Below, one piece after another: positions 42,791 through 54,313 of a stretch of 64,000 nucleotides of DNA (its first letter is position 1; each line of letters begins with the position of its first letter). The position numbers and the translations under genes were made by a program. The notes below the pieces were generated by a model that saw only the letters and a list, made by a program, of their open reading frames with translations, was not told where the DNA came from and made no database searches. The stretch is from Sialis fuliginosa. Lineage: Eukaryota > Arthropoda > Insecta > Megaloptera > Sialidae. The stretch is from assembly GCA_961205875.1 (NCBI GenBank), contig OY540810.1, positions 29,202,001-29,266,000 of the forward strand. The letters are read 5' to 3'.

Positions 42791-45063
42791 CTACGAGTTG
42801 TCGAAAACATGAGGGCAACCAAAAACTTTTTATTTTATATATTCTACTTATTAAAATATGTTATGTGTTTTGTATTGAATTGTAAATTAAGTTACTCTTG
42901 GTCAAAACTATACAACTTCTCAAAACATATCTATGGGATCATCGATCCTTTTAAAATTTAAAACACATATTGTATAGAATTATTCGTATTTTTACTGAAC
43001 TTTTAATGTAAGTATTTGAAATGATCATTAATTTTTTAAAACTTATTTAACATAGTTACAAAGTTTTCCATATCTCAAACTAGCATCTAGATGTGGAAAA
43101 TACACGTTTGGCGAGGTTGCTATGCATTACTAAAAAAATACTTTTGTATCAAAATTAGATATCGACAGAATATATGTATTTCTTTGCTATCTGAACGGCT
43201 TAAATATTCCTATAACTAATCTTCTGTAGTAAACACTAGACGAGGAATAATTGGAATAAACAGAGCAGATGATATATATTTTTATTTTAACGTGAACGTG
43301 ATCTAAAATTATCTGTACAAACACGCATTATGATATTAAGGTTGCTGAAACACCTCGGTTTTCCGCAAAAACACAACAGACATGATGGATGAGGTCACTC
43401 ATCACACAAACATTCTATGAGAAATGTCTAACAATCTGTAAGTCAAAATTAAACGATTATCTTTAATTCATTTATAGGTATCTATTCCATACCAACATTT
43501 CCACCAATAAATTCAATTTTGTCACTAATTTTGTTATTACATTTATTATTTATTTATTTATTTTAAAATTTTTAATCTCGTATTTGTATTGTGATTAATT
43601 TTTAATTATTTTTTAAGTATTCAAATTAATTTATGTTAATTTTTTATGTTTTGCGATCTGTAGGGTGTTGTCATCACTTAAAAATTTCAATTTCTCGACA
43701 AATTGAACTTTGTTCATATTTTTATAACAAAAAATTTAAACCAATCGATATTAAACTAATAAAATATGGAGACTGAAATGTCACTAAAGAAATTAAAGAT
43801 ATGTATAATGCTCATTTTATCAATGTAGGACCAGTATAATACACATTTCCAAGCATAGTCAGCTTGAGGTGTGCAATACAATTTTTTTTAGCACTAAAAA
43901 ATAATTAACTAATTTAAATTATATAATGATTGTTTTAATTTATTATGATACTTCTAATAAAGATGAAAAACACGTGAGTACGTGAACAAGTTATTTAACT
44001 TAATCAGCTTTTATGGGATGTCCCCGACTGTCTGTGTTTGACACACTGCAGGGAATCACTTTTTCCACAGTTTTGATTATGATAGTTCAATAAGGTCACT
44101 CTCTTGTTTCATTGTGTAAACTCTTTTGTTTGATGTTTCATTTATGTACCTTAAAGAAAAAAAATAAGATAATTACTTACTTTCATGAATCAGACCCATG
44201 CTGAATGATTAAATATCTGATAATTATCAAAGATTGTAATTATTTTGATATCATAAATAGTATGTTTTGTTTTTAAAAATTATACGAAAATAATTAAAAT
44301 AAAATTTTAAAAAGCAAAACAAAAAAATAGGAAGATCATCAAAAGATGAGCACTTTAGGTTACATTTTTTATTCAATATTTTTAATACATACAATTTTTG
44401 ATATGAAAATTTAAAATCAACTTCATTTTTATAAAATTTTCTATAAATTGCTTCCATAATTACGTTATTTTGACAGTTTACGAAGTACAAGAGCGAAATT
44501 ATATCAATAATTATATTATAGTTTAATCATTAATTTGTAATTATCTTAATTTCATAGATAGTTTTCCAGGTAAACTTTTTATATAAGATGAAACAATATT
44601 TGAAATAAGGGATGAAACACTGACATACAAGGGTGTTTCACTCACAGCGAGGGTGTACGAGAGAGAAAGAAAGCTTGATGAAGGGGTGGGGGGCACAATG
44701 TTAACGACACAGTGACGATTGGGGTGATCCGGCAACGATAGTTCTTTTATTCACATACTTGAGGCGCCGCGTAGACTATGGGATTCATATTAATGGATCA
44801 TTTTTCTTCGAGAATTTTTCTTTAGTATCCACCCTTTTTCCTCCTCGTAACGTTCTGTCCTTTCACTGTCTGAACTGGAAGTGAAAAATTGCCGCGATGA
44901 GTTACTACTTTTACCTGTGTAGTCGATTTGATTTTAATTGTAATTCATTTTTTATTATCGTCGGGTTTTTCAGATTCTAGAACGACTATTTCCACTTTAT
45001 GTTATTTTTCTTTTAATAACGAACAAACTTTTATCGTAAGTGTAAATAATCTGTAGGTACATG
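42791..45063. other. Mostly AT-rich DNA with small unique GC-richer patches
   Basis: Patches at about 44000-44060 (GGGATGTCCCCGACTGTC) and 44640-44790 (GAGGGTGTACGAGAGAG, GGTGATCCGGCAACG, GAGGCGCCGCGTAGAC) are non-repetitive in this window. No gene structure could be built around them. Frames at 44251-44490 and 44541-44735 are unremarkable. Confidence 0.4.
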
Positions 45064-46008
45064 CAGTGCCGGATTAAGCAAGCGCGGGGCCCGTAGCAAG
45101 AAAGTCAATAGGATTTTTTTTGCACATTAAGCGGGCGTCACCCCCTGCGAATTTTTAATGACATAAAAATATCGGTGGTATCTATTTTTTAAATAATAAT
45201 AGGATGGTCATCACCTCTATAGACTTTCAATAATAAAAAAGTCAATTCACTCAATTTATTAGACATTTTTCCCATTGGAAACTTTAAATAACCAAAAAAA
45301 GAGGTAAATATTATACCATAGACATAGAGTATGGACCGCGCATCTAACTCGAAAACAGATCCGTGTCAAAATAAAAGAGATAGAAAATGGTTTGTCCTTA
45401 TTTAAACAGAAGTAACTATTTCTTTCTTATTAGAAAAAGAGATAGATATATCCCAAACGCCACCGTATCTTTCTTACTGTTTTGAAGAAATGTTACACTA
45501 TTTTTTTCAGGATACATCTATCTCTTTTTCTAATAAGAATGAAATAAATGAATTAATTAAATAAGGACAAGTATATCCCAAATCATTTTCCATCTCTTTC
45601 TGTGCAGCTTTTGAGTGAGCTCTGGAGCACGCAAATCAAATGAATTTTCGCGTAAATATAACTATTTGAAAATTTGAATTTTTTTTTTAAATTATCCCTT
45701 AATTTTTTTGAGAAGTATATAATAAAACAAATAAAATTTTCTTGATTTGATTCGACCAAATTTAGAAAAATCGATTTAAAAAAATCGAAGATCGGAGATT
45801 CAAAAATCGATTTTTCGATTAAATCGAATCGAGATCGGAAACCCTAAATTTAAATTATTAAGTAGTGTAGATTTAGACACCCCGTATCAACCATTGGACG
45901 TTAAGTGGTAAGTCCAATAAGAGATATTTTTCCGCAAATTCGCGGGGCCCCCAGAGACGCGGGGCCCGTAGCATTTGCTACTCCTGCTACGTTGTTAATC
46001 CGGCACTG
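45064..46008. mobile_element. 945-bp non-autonomous hAT element with perfect 8-bp duplication
   Basis: Terminal inverted repeats CAGTGCCGGATTAA / TTAATCCGGCACTG (14 bp, perfect), GGTACATG duplicated at 45056-45063 and 46009-46016. Subterminal GCGGGGCCCGTAGCA blocks are present at both ends (about 45083 and 45959) in inverse context, plus GCGGGGCCCCC. The centre carries a separate inverted repeat (next feature). No transposase frame. Confidence 0.92.
45371..45603. repeat. Palindromic insertion inside the hAT element
   Basis: Inverted arms of about 80-95 bp: left has AAAGAGATAGAAAATGGTTT, TGTCCTTATTTAA and TTCTTATTAGAAAAAGAGAT, and right has the inverses (ATCTCTTTTTCTAATAAGAA, TTAAATAAGGACA, CCATCTCTTTCTG). 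It looks like a separate palindromic MITE nested in the hAT element, but I could not fix its ends or duplication. Confidence 0.65.
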
Positions 46009-46077
46009 GGTACATGTAATTAATATTAATAATATTATAGAAAATTGAACACACATATTAAATATTAAAGCTAAAAA

Positions 46078-46475
46078 AACATCTGATAAGATAGTTAATT
46101 ATTGAACAATTTAAATAAAACTTGATAAAGGGTTGATATAAGAAAAAAAAATATTAGTTCGAAATTTTTTTGTTAAGACGCACTTGATTATTTTTTCGTA
46201 TATTTTTAATTTTTTAATAGTTTCAATCTAATTCTAAATTTATACAAACGTCAAAATAACATTAAAACTTCAAAATATGACATTTAATATGTCAATGTAA
46301 ATATCAATTTAAAAAACAAATAACGATTTTTAAAGCAAATTATTATGCGTGTGACAAAGATTTACAGGACAGACACGGAACAAAAAGGTGTCAATTAAAA
46401 ATTTTTGATTCGGAGATAAATTTGTTTGTCTCATTTTAAAACGATCACAATGCTTCTCGTATCTTCGATAAAAAT
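46078..46475 (+). repeat. Family C repeat, internally deleted copy 3
   Basis: Blocks AAACATCTG, GTTAATTATTGAACAATTTA, TAAGACGCACTTGATTATTT, TATGCGTGTGACAAAGAT and the end TTTTAAAACGATCACAATGC / GCTTCTCGTATCTTCGATA match 5556-6235. The central region with ACAACAAACGTTG and CCAACCAAGTTTC is missing. Confidence 0.7.
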
Positions 46476-46905
46476 ATGCATTAAGAAATCACAACCACGA
46501 ACTCCAATTTTTTGTTAATTTTTTAAGCAATTTCCTAAAAAAAAAACATAATTTTTGTATTCTTGTTTCTCCCATCATATTTCTTTGTTATAATATCGTT
46601 TTACAACTATAACAGTTTTTATAACATATAGCGTTAAAATAATTTTTTGATAAATTAAGTGTTAATAACATTAAAATTAAGAAATAACAGTTGCATACAA
46701 AGACCAATAATTGTATGAATGTATAAGATATTTAACTAATAAAATATAATATTAAATTCAATTTTTTATGTTGATAATTACTTACATTAAACTACACTAA
46801 AATAAATTAATATGAACTTATAATAATACAAACAAGTAAATTAAATGAATTGATTTGATACACTTTGTATACATATTTTATTTTTAAGCACATACCTTTT
46901 AAATC
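46476..46905. other. AT-rich DNA, nothing recognised
   Basis: No recognised feature. Confidence 0.5.
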
Positions 46906-47223
46906 AAATTCTCTACTACTTACCTATTTTAACTTACAAATAAAAAATTAAAATTATAACCATTGTATTATATTGACAAAATATAAATATTAATTTTCAA
47001 TCCCATATTATTAAATCTAGTATCCGCCACCGACCTATATCAATATATAAATTTTAAAAATTACCTCAATTATCTATTTTAACTTACAAATAAAAGAAAA
47101 TAAATTTTACAACCATTGTATTATATTACAAAACATAAATATAAATTTTCAACCCCATATTATTAAATCTAGTATCCGCCACTGACCTATACCAATATAA
47201 AAATTAAAAAAATTACCTCAATT
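46906..47223 (+). repeat. Tandem duplication, about 140-160-bp unit x2
   Basis: TATTTTAACTTACAAATAAA, AACCATTGTATTATATT, CCCATATTATTAAATCTAGT, ATCCGCCACCGACCTATA and AAATTACCTCAATT occur at about 46925-47075 and again at about 47077-47223. The two units differ by scattered substitutions and small indels. Confidence 0.85.
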
Positions 47224-47965
47224 GAAGTATCGTTGACCTTTTATCCACATATACCTACCTCTAAAATAACACTACACAAAATAAAATAAAAGTGAAATTT
47301 CCTAAATATGTGTGCCCACTCCTGCAGTTGCGAAATACATCCCACAAATTAATTGCATTCTTCTGCACAATGCATTTTTGTGACCTTGAACAATGACAAC
47401 ATGCACTAACCATACTGACTTATCTAAATAAAAAATAGCCGTAGAGATATTTCGCAAGCGGTCGGAGCCAATGTACACATTATACATTCGTGAGTCACGG
47501 TCGACGCCTCCTCTCCTCTACCCCCCTATTCCCCCCACTGATAGTGTGAGATCAAACGGCGTAATTTGCCAATGAACTTTCATGCGCGCGACTTCAATAA
47601 TATCAACAGAACATTCTCTAAAATAATAAACATAATGTATAGAGTTATAAATTTAGCTGTGATGAATTTTTAAAATATTTCGCGTTTTCATTAAAAAAAA
47701 TCAAATTAGCTATTTTAATCTTATGGTAAATTTTGGCGTCTGTATGTAATTTGGAACTCCAAATTAATAAAATTTAAAATAGCTATAAATCCTTTAATTG
47801 TTTAATATGTATTTATATATTATTTGGTTTTAATTTAAAACTTATCTGCGACTACTTCTAATAGATTATTAATAATTATTATTGATTTCTGAATATAGAT
47901 CTTGACTTATATCTTTAGAATCTGACTGTATAGTAGATAATGGTAAAAATACAGTAGAACTTTTC
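47224..47965. other. Unclassified intergenic DNA
   Basis: A moderately GC-richer stretch at about 47440-47570 (GCAAGCGGTCGGAGCCAATG, GGTCGACGCCTCCTCTCC) is non-repetitive here and not recognised. The 61-codon minus frame at 47302-47487 has no known relatives that I recognise. Confidence 0.4.
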
Positions 47966-48035
47966 AGTGGCGGACTAAGGAAGGTTGGTACCCGGGGTGG
48001 GATATTAGATATGTACCCCCCCCCCCCTTGGGGTG
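47966..48035 (+). mobile_element. Possible hAT terminus fragment
   Basis: CAGTGGCGGACTAAGGAAGG followed by GGTACCCGGGGTGGG and a C-run resembles the 5' end of hAT MITEs (CAG start, GC-rich subterminal block), but no matching inverted end was found within about 1 kb. Fragment only. Confidence 0.4.
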
Positions 48036-48880
48036 TTGGTGCAGTATTTTCGTTCATAGTTAAATTTTGGCACTTCCCAAAACTAACTTTAACTTTTTTG
48101 AATCTTCATCAAGCTCTTCTTCCCCCTTGTACCATTGCACAATTACACTATAAAGTTATTTGAATTGTGATATTTCCAGACTTATCTTATATAACCTTTG
48201 TTGTAAAGTTAAACATAACCTGAAATAGTATACGTTTATGGAGGTTAATTTTATACTTTGAGAGAAGTTCATACGTTTAGGGAATATCTTTAAGAGAGGT
48301 TGTAGTGCTGTAAGTATAAATATTTTTTTTACAAGCCCCTTTTTTATTTTTTAGTTCAATTAAAATATAAAAGTATTATTATTATTTACGTCTATGGTTT
48401 GATTATTAGTTTTGTCATTTGATAATTATATTTTTCTTGATTAGTTTCGAAATATTATTTATATTCTTCATTATCTTAACTGTCACATACTAAACAATTC
48501 AGTTCTCACAAACGTCAGTTTGTGACGTCACATTAAAGTTATCTATCGGTTAGTTTATTAAATCAATCGTTATTAATGTCTGACACAAGCGATTATCATA
48601 TTTATTAGTATGCACTTTTTTGTTTCTATATTTCTTATAAATCCTGTTTTATATCACTATTACTTAAGTATAAAATATGTATTTCCATTTATTTAATTTT
48701 CAAGGATGGTGTTTTATAAAACAAGAATAAATAGTGAAATTTTAGTAGACTAAAAAACTGGAAATCCAAAATGATATGTTATTACTTTATACAAAAAAGT
48801 ATAAGTAATATCTGCTAAACATTTTTCCAACTATAAAATTTTGATAGTGTCAGAAAATTAATGATTTTATTAGCGGAATT
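48036..48880. other. AT-rich DNA with one perfect TGACGTCA
   Basis: TGACGTCA at 48523-48530 is preceded by an AAACGTCAGTTTG inverted context. No gene recognised. Confidence 0.45.
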
Positions 48881-48889
48881 TTATTGGAT

Positions 48890-48970
48890 TTTACCTGGTG
48901 ATATTAATTCAATTAAACATAAAGTATCATGCCCACCTAACATGCCCACTTAACATGCCCATTAACATGC
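48890..48970 (-). repeat. Family K fragment with 14-bp minisatellite expansion
   Basis: The minus strand matches the 3' part of the family K copy at 57848-58211 (CATGATACTTTATGTTTAAT, TGAATTAATATCACCAGG). The GGGCATGTTGGGTGG portion is expanded here into about three to four 14-bp repeats, seen on the plus strand as CATGCCCACCTAA and CATGCCCACTTAA at 48929-48970. Confidence 0.7.
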
Positions 48971-49001
48971 TCGTATCTCTGATATTGCGAGGAAGCAAAA
49001 T
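48969..49001 (+). repeat. Family C end fragment
   Basis: GCTCGTATCTCTGATATTGC then GAGGAAGCAAAA is the right-hand end of family C (compare 6198-6230), directly abutting the family K fragment. Confidence 0.65.
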
Positions 49002-49547
49002 AATAATAATATTCATTATCTTTTTATTATAAAATTATTTTTTGTAAAAAAAAACGCATATATTTTTGTAATATTATATTTTTAAAGGGTTTCTCAAATA
49101 TTTAGATATGGTACATTATTCATACAAAAAAAAGATTCAGAACCGCTGTCCCAACAAAACAAAGAGATTTATTATAAATAATCACTGAGACTGGTATCAG
49201 AGAGGATATAAATATTTATACAATGATTGCTTAAGATATCCACCTAGGCATTTGTACATTTGGATAGGTCCGGGTAATTGGCATGTTGAAAAAAACTAAC
49301 ATGACAGCGAAGTTTTGCAACGCTGCACTTTTTTACTCGCCATCTGAATAAATAATTGATGTGTATTTAAAAAAATTATATAGTATTTATTGTTGCGTAA
49401 TAGTACAAACGAGTTTAATCAACGTGTTATTTTTTTAAATAGAAATTTATGTTAAATTCTTTAAAACACGGAAAATTGTAGTGATATAAAATACGTATTA
49501 AAACAAAATTAAAGTTTATTAAATAAAAATTGTATGGAATATCTAAA
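49002..49547. other. AT-rich DNA, nothing recognised
   Basis: No recognised feature. Confidence 0.5.
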
Positions 49548-50201
49548 TCTCTATCTATATGATTGTTCGTTTGTATGAGGCTGTTAGACTCGGGAATTAC
49601 TGAACCGATTTCAATGCGGTTTTCACCAATAGTTAGATAATTTTTCTGAGCAGACCTAAGATATAACAGAAGACTAAAAAAAAATCTTCATCAAGTCGTG
49701 TTTTGTGTCTATGATGTCACAGCATATAACTGTCATTTATATAAAAAATAGTAGCCATCGAATAAAGAATTCTATAATTTAGAAGAATTTACGGTTTTAA
49801 TATTTTATTTAATTTATGTCACTATGATCACGTCTCTTTCAAATATTTTGTCGAACAAATGGTTTTTGACACATGTTAACCATTAAATATTTTGAAATAT
49901 ATTGATTGAAAATTTAAATATAAAGAAACATTTCATTTCAAGAAAGGTAAAAAATCGAAATTGATTATGATTGTTGCTAACCTATGTATTTTTTTTCATA
50001 CAAATTCTGACTACTGAACGGATTTTATTCTGGTTTTCACTAACGGATAGTTTAGGTTTAGGTATATAATTTGTAGATATTCTGTGTAAATTTCATTAAG
50101 TCGGAAAAAAAACAGTTTGTAGTAAACCGTGTGTTGTGGGCATATTGGGTGGGTATTTTTAATATTGATTTTGTGGATATTAACCTGGATAACACCGCTA
50201 G
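49548..50201 (+). mobile_element. Family K Helitron-like repeat, copy 1 (tentative)
   Basis: Starts TCTCTATCTATATGATTGTT then CGTTTGTATGAGGCTG and ACTCGGGAATTACTGAACCG. A second related block at about 50010-50050 (CTACTGAACGGATTTTATTC) precedes AAACCGTGTGTTGTGGGCAT, and the end is AACACCGCTAG before T. TC start and CTAG|T end suit a Helitron, and ACTGAACCGATTTCAATGCG wording is widespread in insect non-autonomous Helitrons. Copy 2 is at 57848-58211. No Rep/helicase coding seen. Confidence 0.55.
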
Positions 50202-50633
50202 TTTTTAATAAAAGATAGAAATCATTTATTAAATCGCTCGATTTTTTTATAAAAATCAATATAATTTTAATCTGATATATATCAATCGATTGTTTGCAAA
50301 GTTTCGGCACTTGACTTTGTGCCAGTCACAAACTATGAACATAGACTATACGTGCTTTTATACACGTATATTACAATACAGTAGTAAATAAGTAAATTAA
50401 CTGTTGATTGGTGGCGAAGCTGGTAGTTTCTACGTATTTAAAAAAAAAAAAACCTGAGTAACTGACTCATCAATGCCCAGCTCAAATCCCGGGACCTAAA
50501 AATGTAGAACTTCAGGGGTGTCAATGTAATTTTCCGAAATTTAACCCCAAGTTGAAAAAAAATACACGTATATCATGAAGTTCAATATAATAGGGATAAC
50601 AATTGTTACTGACTAACAGTAAAAATGGTATTA
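50202..50633. other. AT-rich DNA, nothing recognised
   Basis: No recognised feature. The 99-codon minus frame at 50011-50310 overlaps the end of the K repeat and is a shadow. Confidence 0.5.
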
Positions 50634-52939
50634 CACTCACGGAAAAAATTAAAGGACCACTTTTATTTTTCGAAAAAATTGCTCATTTTCAAAGTAATAC
50701 CGATAGGTCAAATATGATCCTTTTTTTACTTATAGGATATGAAAATTGAAGGAAATGTTATCGTCTTTTTGAGTTTAGAGGTATTTTTGTGTTATTAAAA
50801 ATATTTTTGTGACCAAATCGCGGTTTAATAAAAAATAAAAAAGTTGATTTTTTTTGCAATTTTGAAAGATGCCCACGGGGATGTTAAATTTTTTTTCTAA
50901 AATTTCAAAATAACCATTTTGTAGGAAATTTTTTCAGCTTTAAAACACTTTTTCAAATTTGTTTTATAATTTTTTGGTGTCGCGATATTCGAGTTTGAAT
51001 GAAAAAAGTACTAAAAAGTTTTAAACGATCATAAAGGGCCTAATGTTGGTCGCACAAAAAAGAAAAAAAAATAATATTAAAGCTTAAATAATCACCTATT
51101 GTCTAGTAGTATTTAAAAAATATTTAATTTTAACATAACCCTTCAAATACGAAAAACAAAACAGTGTTCGAATTGAAATAATCCTGTAAAAATTACCTTT
51201 TTTTAATCATAGATCTAATGTTTAAAATGTATCCAGAAATTAAGTTCTACCAAAGAATATGAAAATTAAACTTATTACCTTCTATGTGAACAAAGGTTCC
51301 AGTAAAAATCTTTTAATTTGGCTGAGAAATTGCATTTTGAATTTTTTGTATACGTTTAGGACTTGACCGTACTTTTTATAACAAGTTTTTCTTTGGGATT
51401 TTTTTTTCGAAAAACAATCGATTTTTGAGAAAAATTGTAAGAGGGAAAAAGTTTTTCTTTCTTGTTAAAGAATATTCATAATTTTTTTCAGATGTTTTAT
51501 ATCAATATTGTGGGATTAAGTTTATTTTTAATAGGGTACTTTTTCATTCAAACTTGAATATCTCGGCATCAAAAAATGTGACAATCGTTTTTTAAAAACC
51601 ATTTTGAAGCTGAGAAAATTTACTAAATGATGAATATCATGGAATTTGAATATAAAATCATACATCCCCATGTGAAGTTTCTATAACTGCAAATAAATAA
51701 TTAATTATTTTTTTAGTCAACTACGTGCGGACAAAAAAAAATTAAGTTACTTTGAACGAATAAGCGGTGAAAATTCAATGAAAATTAATTTAACTGTCGA
51801 AATCAAGAGTCTTTCATATGTTGTTGAACGTTTTTTCATGATTACACGCAGTTGACTAAAAATTGAAAAATTGAAATTTTTTGCAATTATGGAAGTTTCA
51901 CACGGGGATGTATGATTTTTTTTTCAAATTGCATGATATTCATCATTTAGTAAATTTTCTCAGTTTCAAAATGCTTTTTAAAAAATGATTGTCACATTTT
52001 TTGATGCTGAGATATTCAAGTTTGAATGAAAAAGTACCCTATTAAAAATAAACTTAATCCCACAATATTGATATAAAACATCTGAAAAAAATTATGAATA
52101 TTCTTTAACAAGAAAGAAAAACTTTTTCCCTCTTACAATTTTTCTCAAAAATCGATTGTTTTTCGAAAAAAAAAATCCCAAAGAAAAACTTGTTATAAAA
52201 AGTACGGTCAAGTCCTAAACGTATACAAAAAATTCAAAATGCAATTTCTCAGCCAAATTAAAAGATTTTTACTGGAACCTTTGTTCACATAGAAGGTAAT
52301 AAGTTTAATTTTCATATTCTTTGGTAGAACTTAATTTCTGGATACATTTTAAACATTAGATCTATGATTAAAAAAAGGTAATTTTTACAGGATTATTTCA
52401 ATTCGAACACTGTTTTGTTTTTCGTATTTGAAGGGTTAAGTTAAAATTAAACATTTTTTAAATACTACTAGACAATAGGTGATTATTTAAGCTTTAATAT
52501 AATTTTTTTTTCTTTTTTGTGCGACCAACATTAGGCCCTTTATGATCGTTTAAAACTTTTTGGTACTTTTTTCATTCAAACTCGAATATCGCGACACCAA
52601 AAAATTATAAAACAAATTTGAAAAAGTGTTTTAAAGCTGAAAAAATTTCCTACAAAATGGTTATTTTGAAATTTTAGAAAAAAAATTTAACATCCCCGTG
52701 GGCATCTTTCAAAATTGCAAAAAAAATCAACTTTTTTATTTATTATTAAACCGCGATTTATCACAAAAATAAGTTTAATAACACAAAAATACCTCTAAAT
52801 TCGAAAAGACGATAAAATTTCCTTCAATTTTCATATCCTATAAGTAAAAAAAGGATCATATTTGACCTATCGGCATTACTTTGAAAATGAGCAATTTTTT
52901 CGAAAAATAAAAGTGGTCCTTTAATTTTTTCCGTGAGTG
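50634..52939. mobile_element. 2.3-kb foldback element with about 1.1-kb inverted arms, TA duplication
   Basis: Starts CACTCACGGAAAAAATTAAA and ends in the inverse, TTTAATTTTTTCCGTGAGTG, flanked by TA (50632-50633, 52940-52941). Arms 50634-51730 and 51841-52939 are near-identical inverted repeats with a 110-bp spacer. Within each arm a module of about 150 bp (CATCCCCGTGGG...GATATTCGAGTTTGAATG) recurs as a diverged inverted copy (CATCCCCATGTG...AATATCTCGG), so each arm is itself an imperfect palindrome. TA flanks and a CACT.. terminus fit Tc1/mariner-type mobilisation. No coding capacity. Confidence 0.9.
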
Positions 52940-53075
52940 TATATGATTATATGTTATAATTATATAAAAGTTCATAAAACGCGGGCGAACCCACGAGCGG
53001 GCAATAGTTTTAGATATAAACGTGAATCTCCCCTACAACGAATTGTTTTTAAATTACGACAATATCAGATACTTA

Positions 53076-53389
53076 TGTTCGGTATTATAAAGGAGCTAGC
53101 AAATTTGCTAGCTAGCAAGCACTTTCAAATGAGATATCAAACTTATATGACAGTTCTTTGGAGTTTGTTGAAGACTTTGACAAGTTTCGCGCACGAGTTG
53201 TAGGTAAATACCAACGGTATTAAAACAGTGGTGATATTATGAAAGTTATTTTGTATGGTGAAAGATGCCAACTGTGTTACAATTTGTTGAAGTGTTACTG
53301 CTCTAAATTCCATAGCTAATCCATAGATACTAGTATAGAATTAATACCCCATTTGAAAGTGCTTGCTAGCTCCTTTATAATACCGGACA
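53076..53389 (+). mobile_element. Family H-type MITE with TTA duplication, divergent interior
   Basis: 314 bp. Ends TGTTCGGTATTATAAAGGAG and CTCCTTTATAATACCGGACA are inverted and TTA is present at 53073-53075 and 53390-53392. The interior is unlike 40252-40564, so only the termini are shared. A GCTAGCAAATTTGCTAGC hairpin lies just inside the left end, and AAGCACTTTCAAATG / CATTTGAAAGTGCTT forms a further inverted pair. PIF/Harbinger-like, non-coding. The 88-codon frame at 52937-53203 is a shadow. Confidence 0.85.
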
Positions 53390-53392
53390 TTA

Positions 53393-54077
53393 GATTAGGA
53401 AAGACTATGGATACATAACAATCAATGCTAGTCCGTATACAAAACTGTTACTAAAACTTGATGGCGACCATATTTTTATTTAATTCACTTGTTAGTATGT
53501 TAAGGTCAAATATTGCAATCAAAATTTCAATTAGTTCTAATAAAGCTAGATATTTTTTTACAACTTTGATTATATGTGTTGTTAAAATACCAAAAAAAAC
53601 GAAAACAAAAATAAATAAAAGATTTTTTTGTAATTGATATTCTATTATACATTTATAACATTTGATTCCCTGGATGACGTCAATTCCCGCGCTAACGCTG
53701 ATTAGTAAAGGAGACTACCTTATAAATCTTGGTGTCTATACCTAAAAGAGTTTATATCTTTTATAATGTGACGAATTTAAGGAGTTGTAATTAAAAAAAT
53801 GTAAATTGTCTTTCTATCTATTTTGTAGCAATAATACAAGTATTATGGTTTTAATTTAATCATTTTAGTTGCATCATTATAGTATAGTATCTATGCGATT
53901 GCACAACTAATATATTTCGATTACCTCCGTCAATTCCCATAACGTCGACGAAACTGTTGCGCAATTCATTATAAAAGTCGGGGAATCCCAGTAATAATAG
54001 GTAAATAATTTATTTATGTATTTTGTTCACAATTTCTGAATGCTCTTATATTAATATCATATTTAAATATTTTTGTC
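53393..54077. repeat. AT-rich DNA with short TGACGTCA repeat, copy 2
   Basis: At 53655-53750, TGACGTCAATTCCCGCGC (CRE at 53675-53682), CTGATTAGTAAAGGAG and GACTACCTTA match 31346-31445. The remainder is AT-rich with nothing recognised. Confidence 0.5.
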
Positions 54078-54085
54078 ATTTTGCT

Positions 54086-54305
54086 CAGGGCGCCGTAACT
54101 AGAGGCTCCGGGGCCCCAGGGTAACAGGTGTCCGAGGGGCCCTCACTATATGCAAAATATTAAAAATTAAAGACTTTTTTCGTTACTACCTTAATTCATA
54201 ATTTTACGCTTGTTATTAATTTAAATTACCTTTTTTTTATTCCTCAATCTTTCCAACCCCAATTTTTCTACTGCTGCAGGGGGCCCGATGGTAGTTTTGG
54301 CCCTG
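54086..54305. mobile_element. 220-bp hAT-type MITE with perfect 8-bp duplication
   Basis: Starts CAGGGCGCCGTAACTAGAGG, ends TGGTAGTTTTGGCCCTG. ATTTTGCT is duplicated exactly at 54078-54085 and 54306-54313. Terminal repeats are short and imperfect (CAGGGC / GCCCTG plus a looser AACTA). Subterminal GGGGCCCC and GGGGGCCC blocks. CAG..CTG ends with an 8-bp duplication are diagnostic of hAT. Confidence 0.88.
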
Positions 54306-54313
54306 ATTTTGCT

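Noticed and set aside
44541..44735. 64-codon minus-strand frame (PTPSSSFLSLS)
   Set aside because: Low-complexity Ser/Pro content from a purine-rich strand, no domain and no supporting signals.
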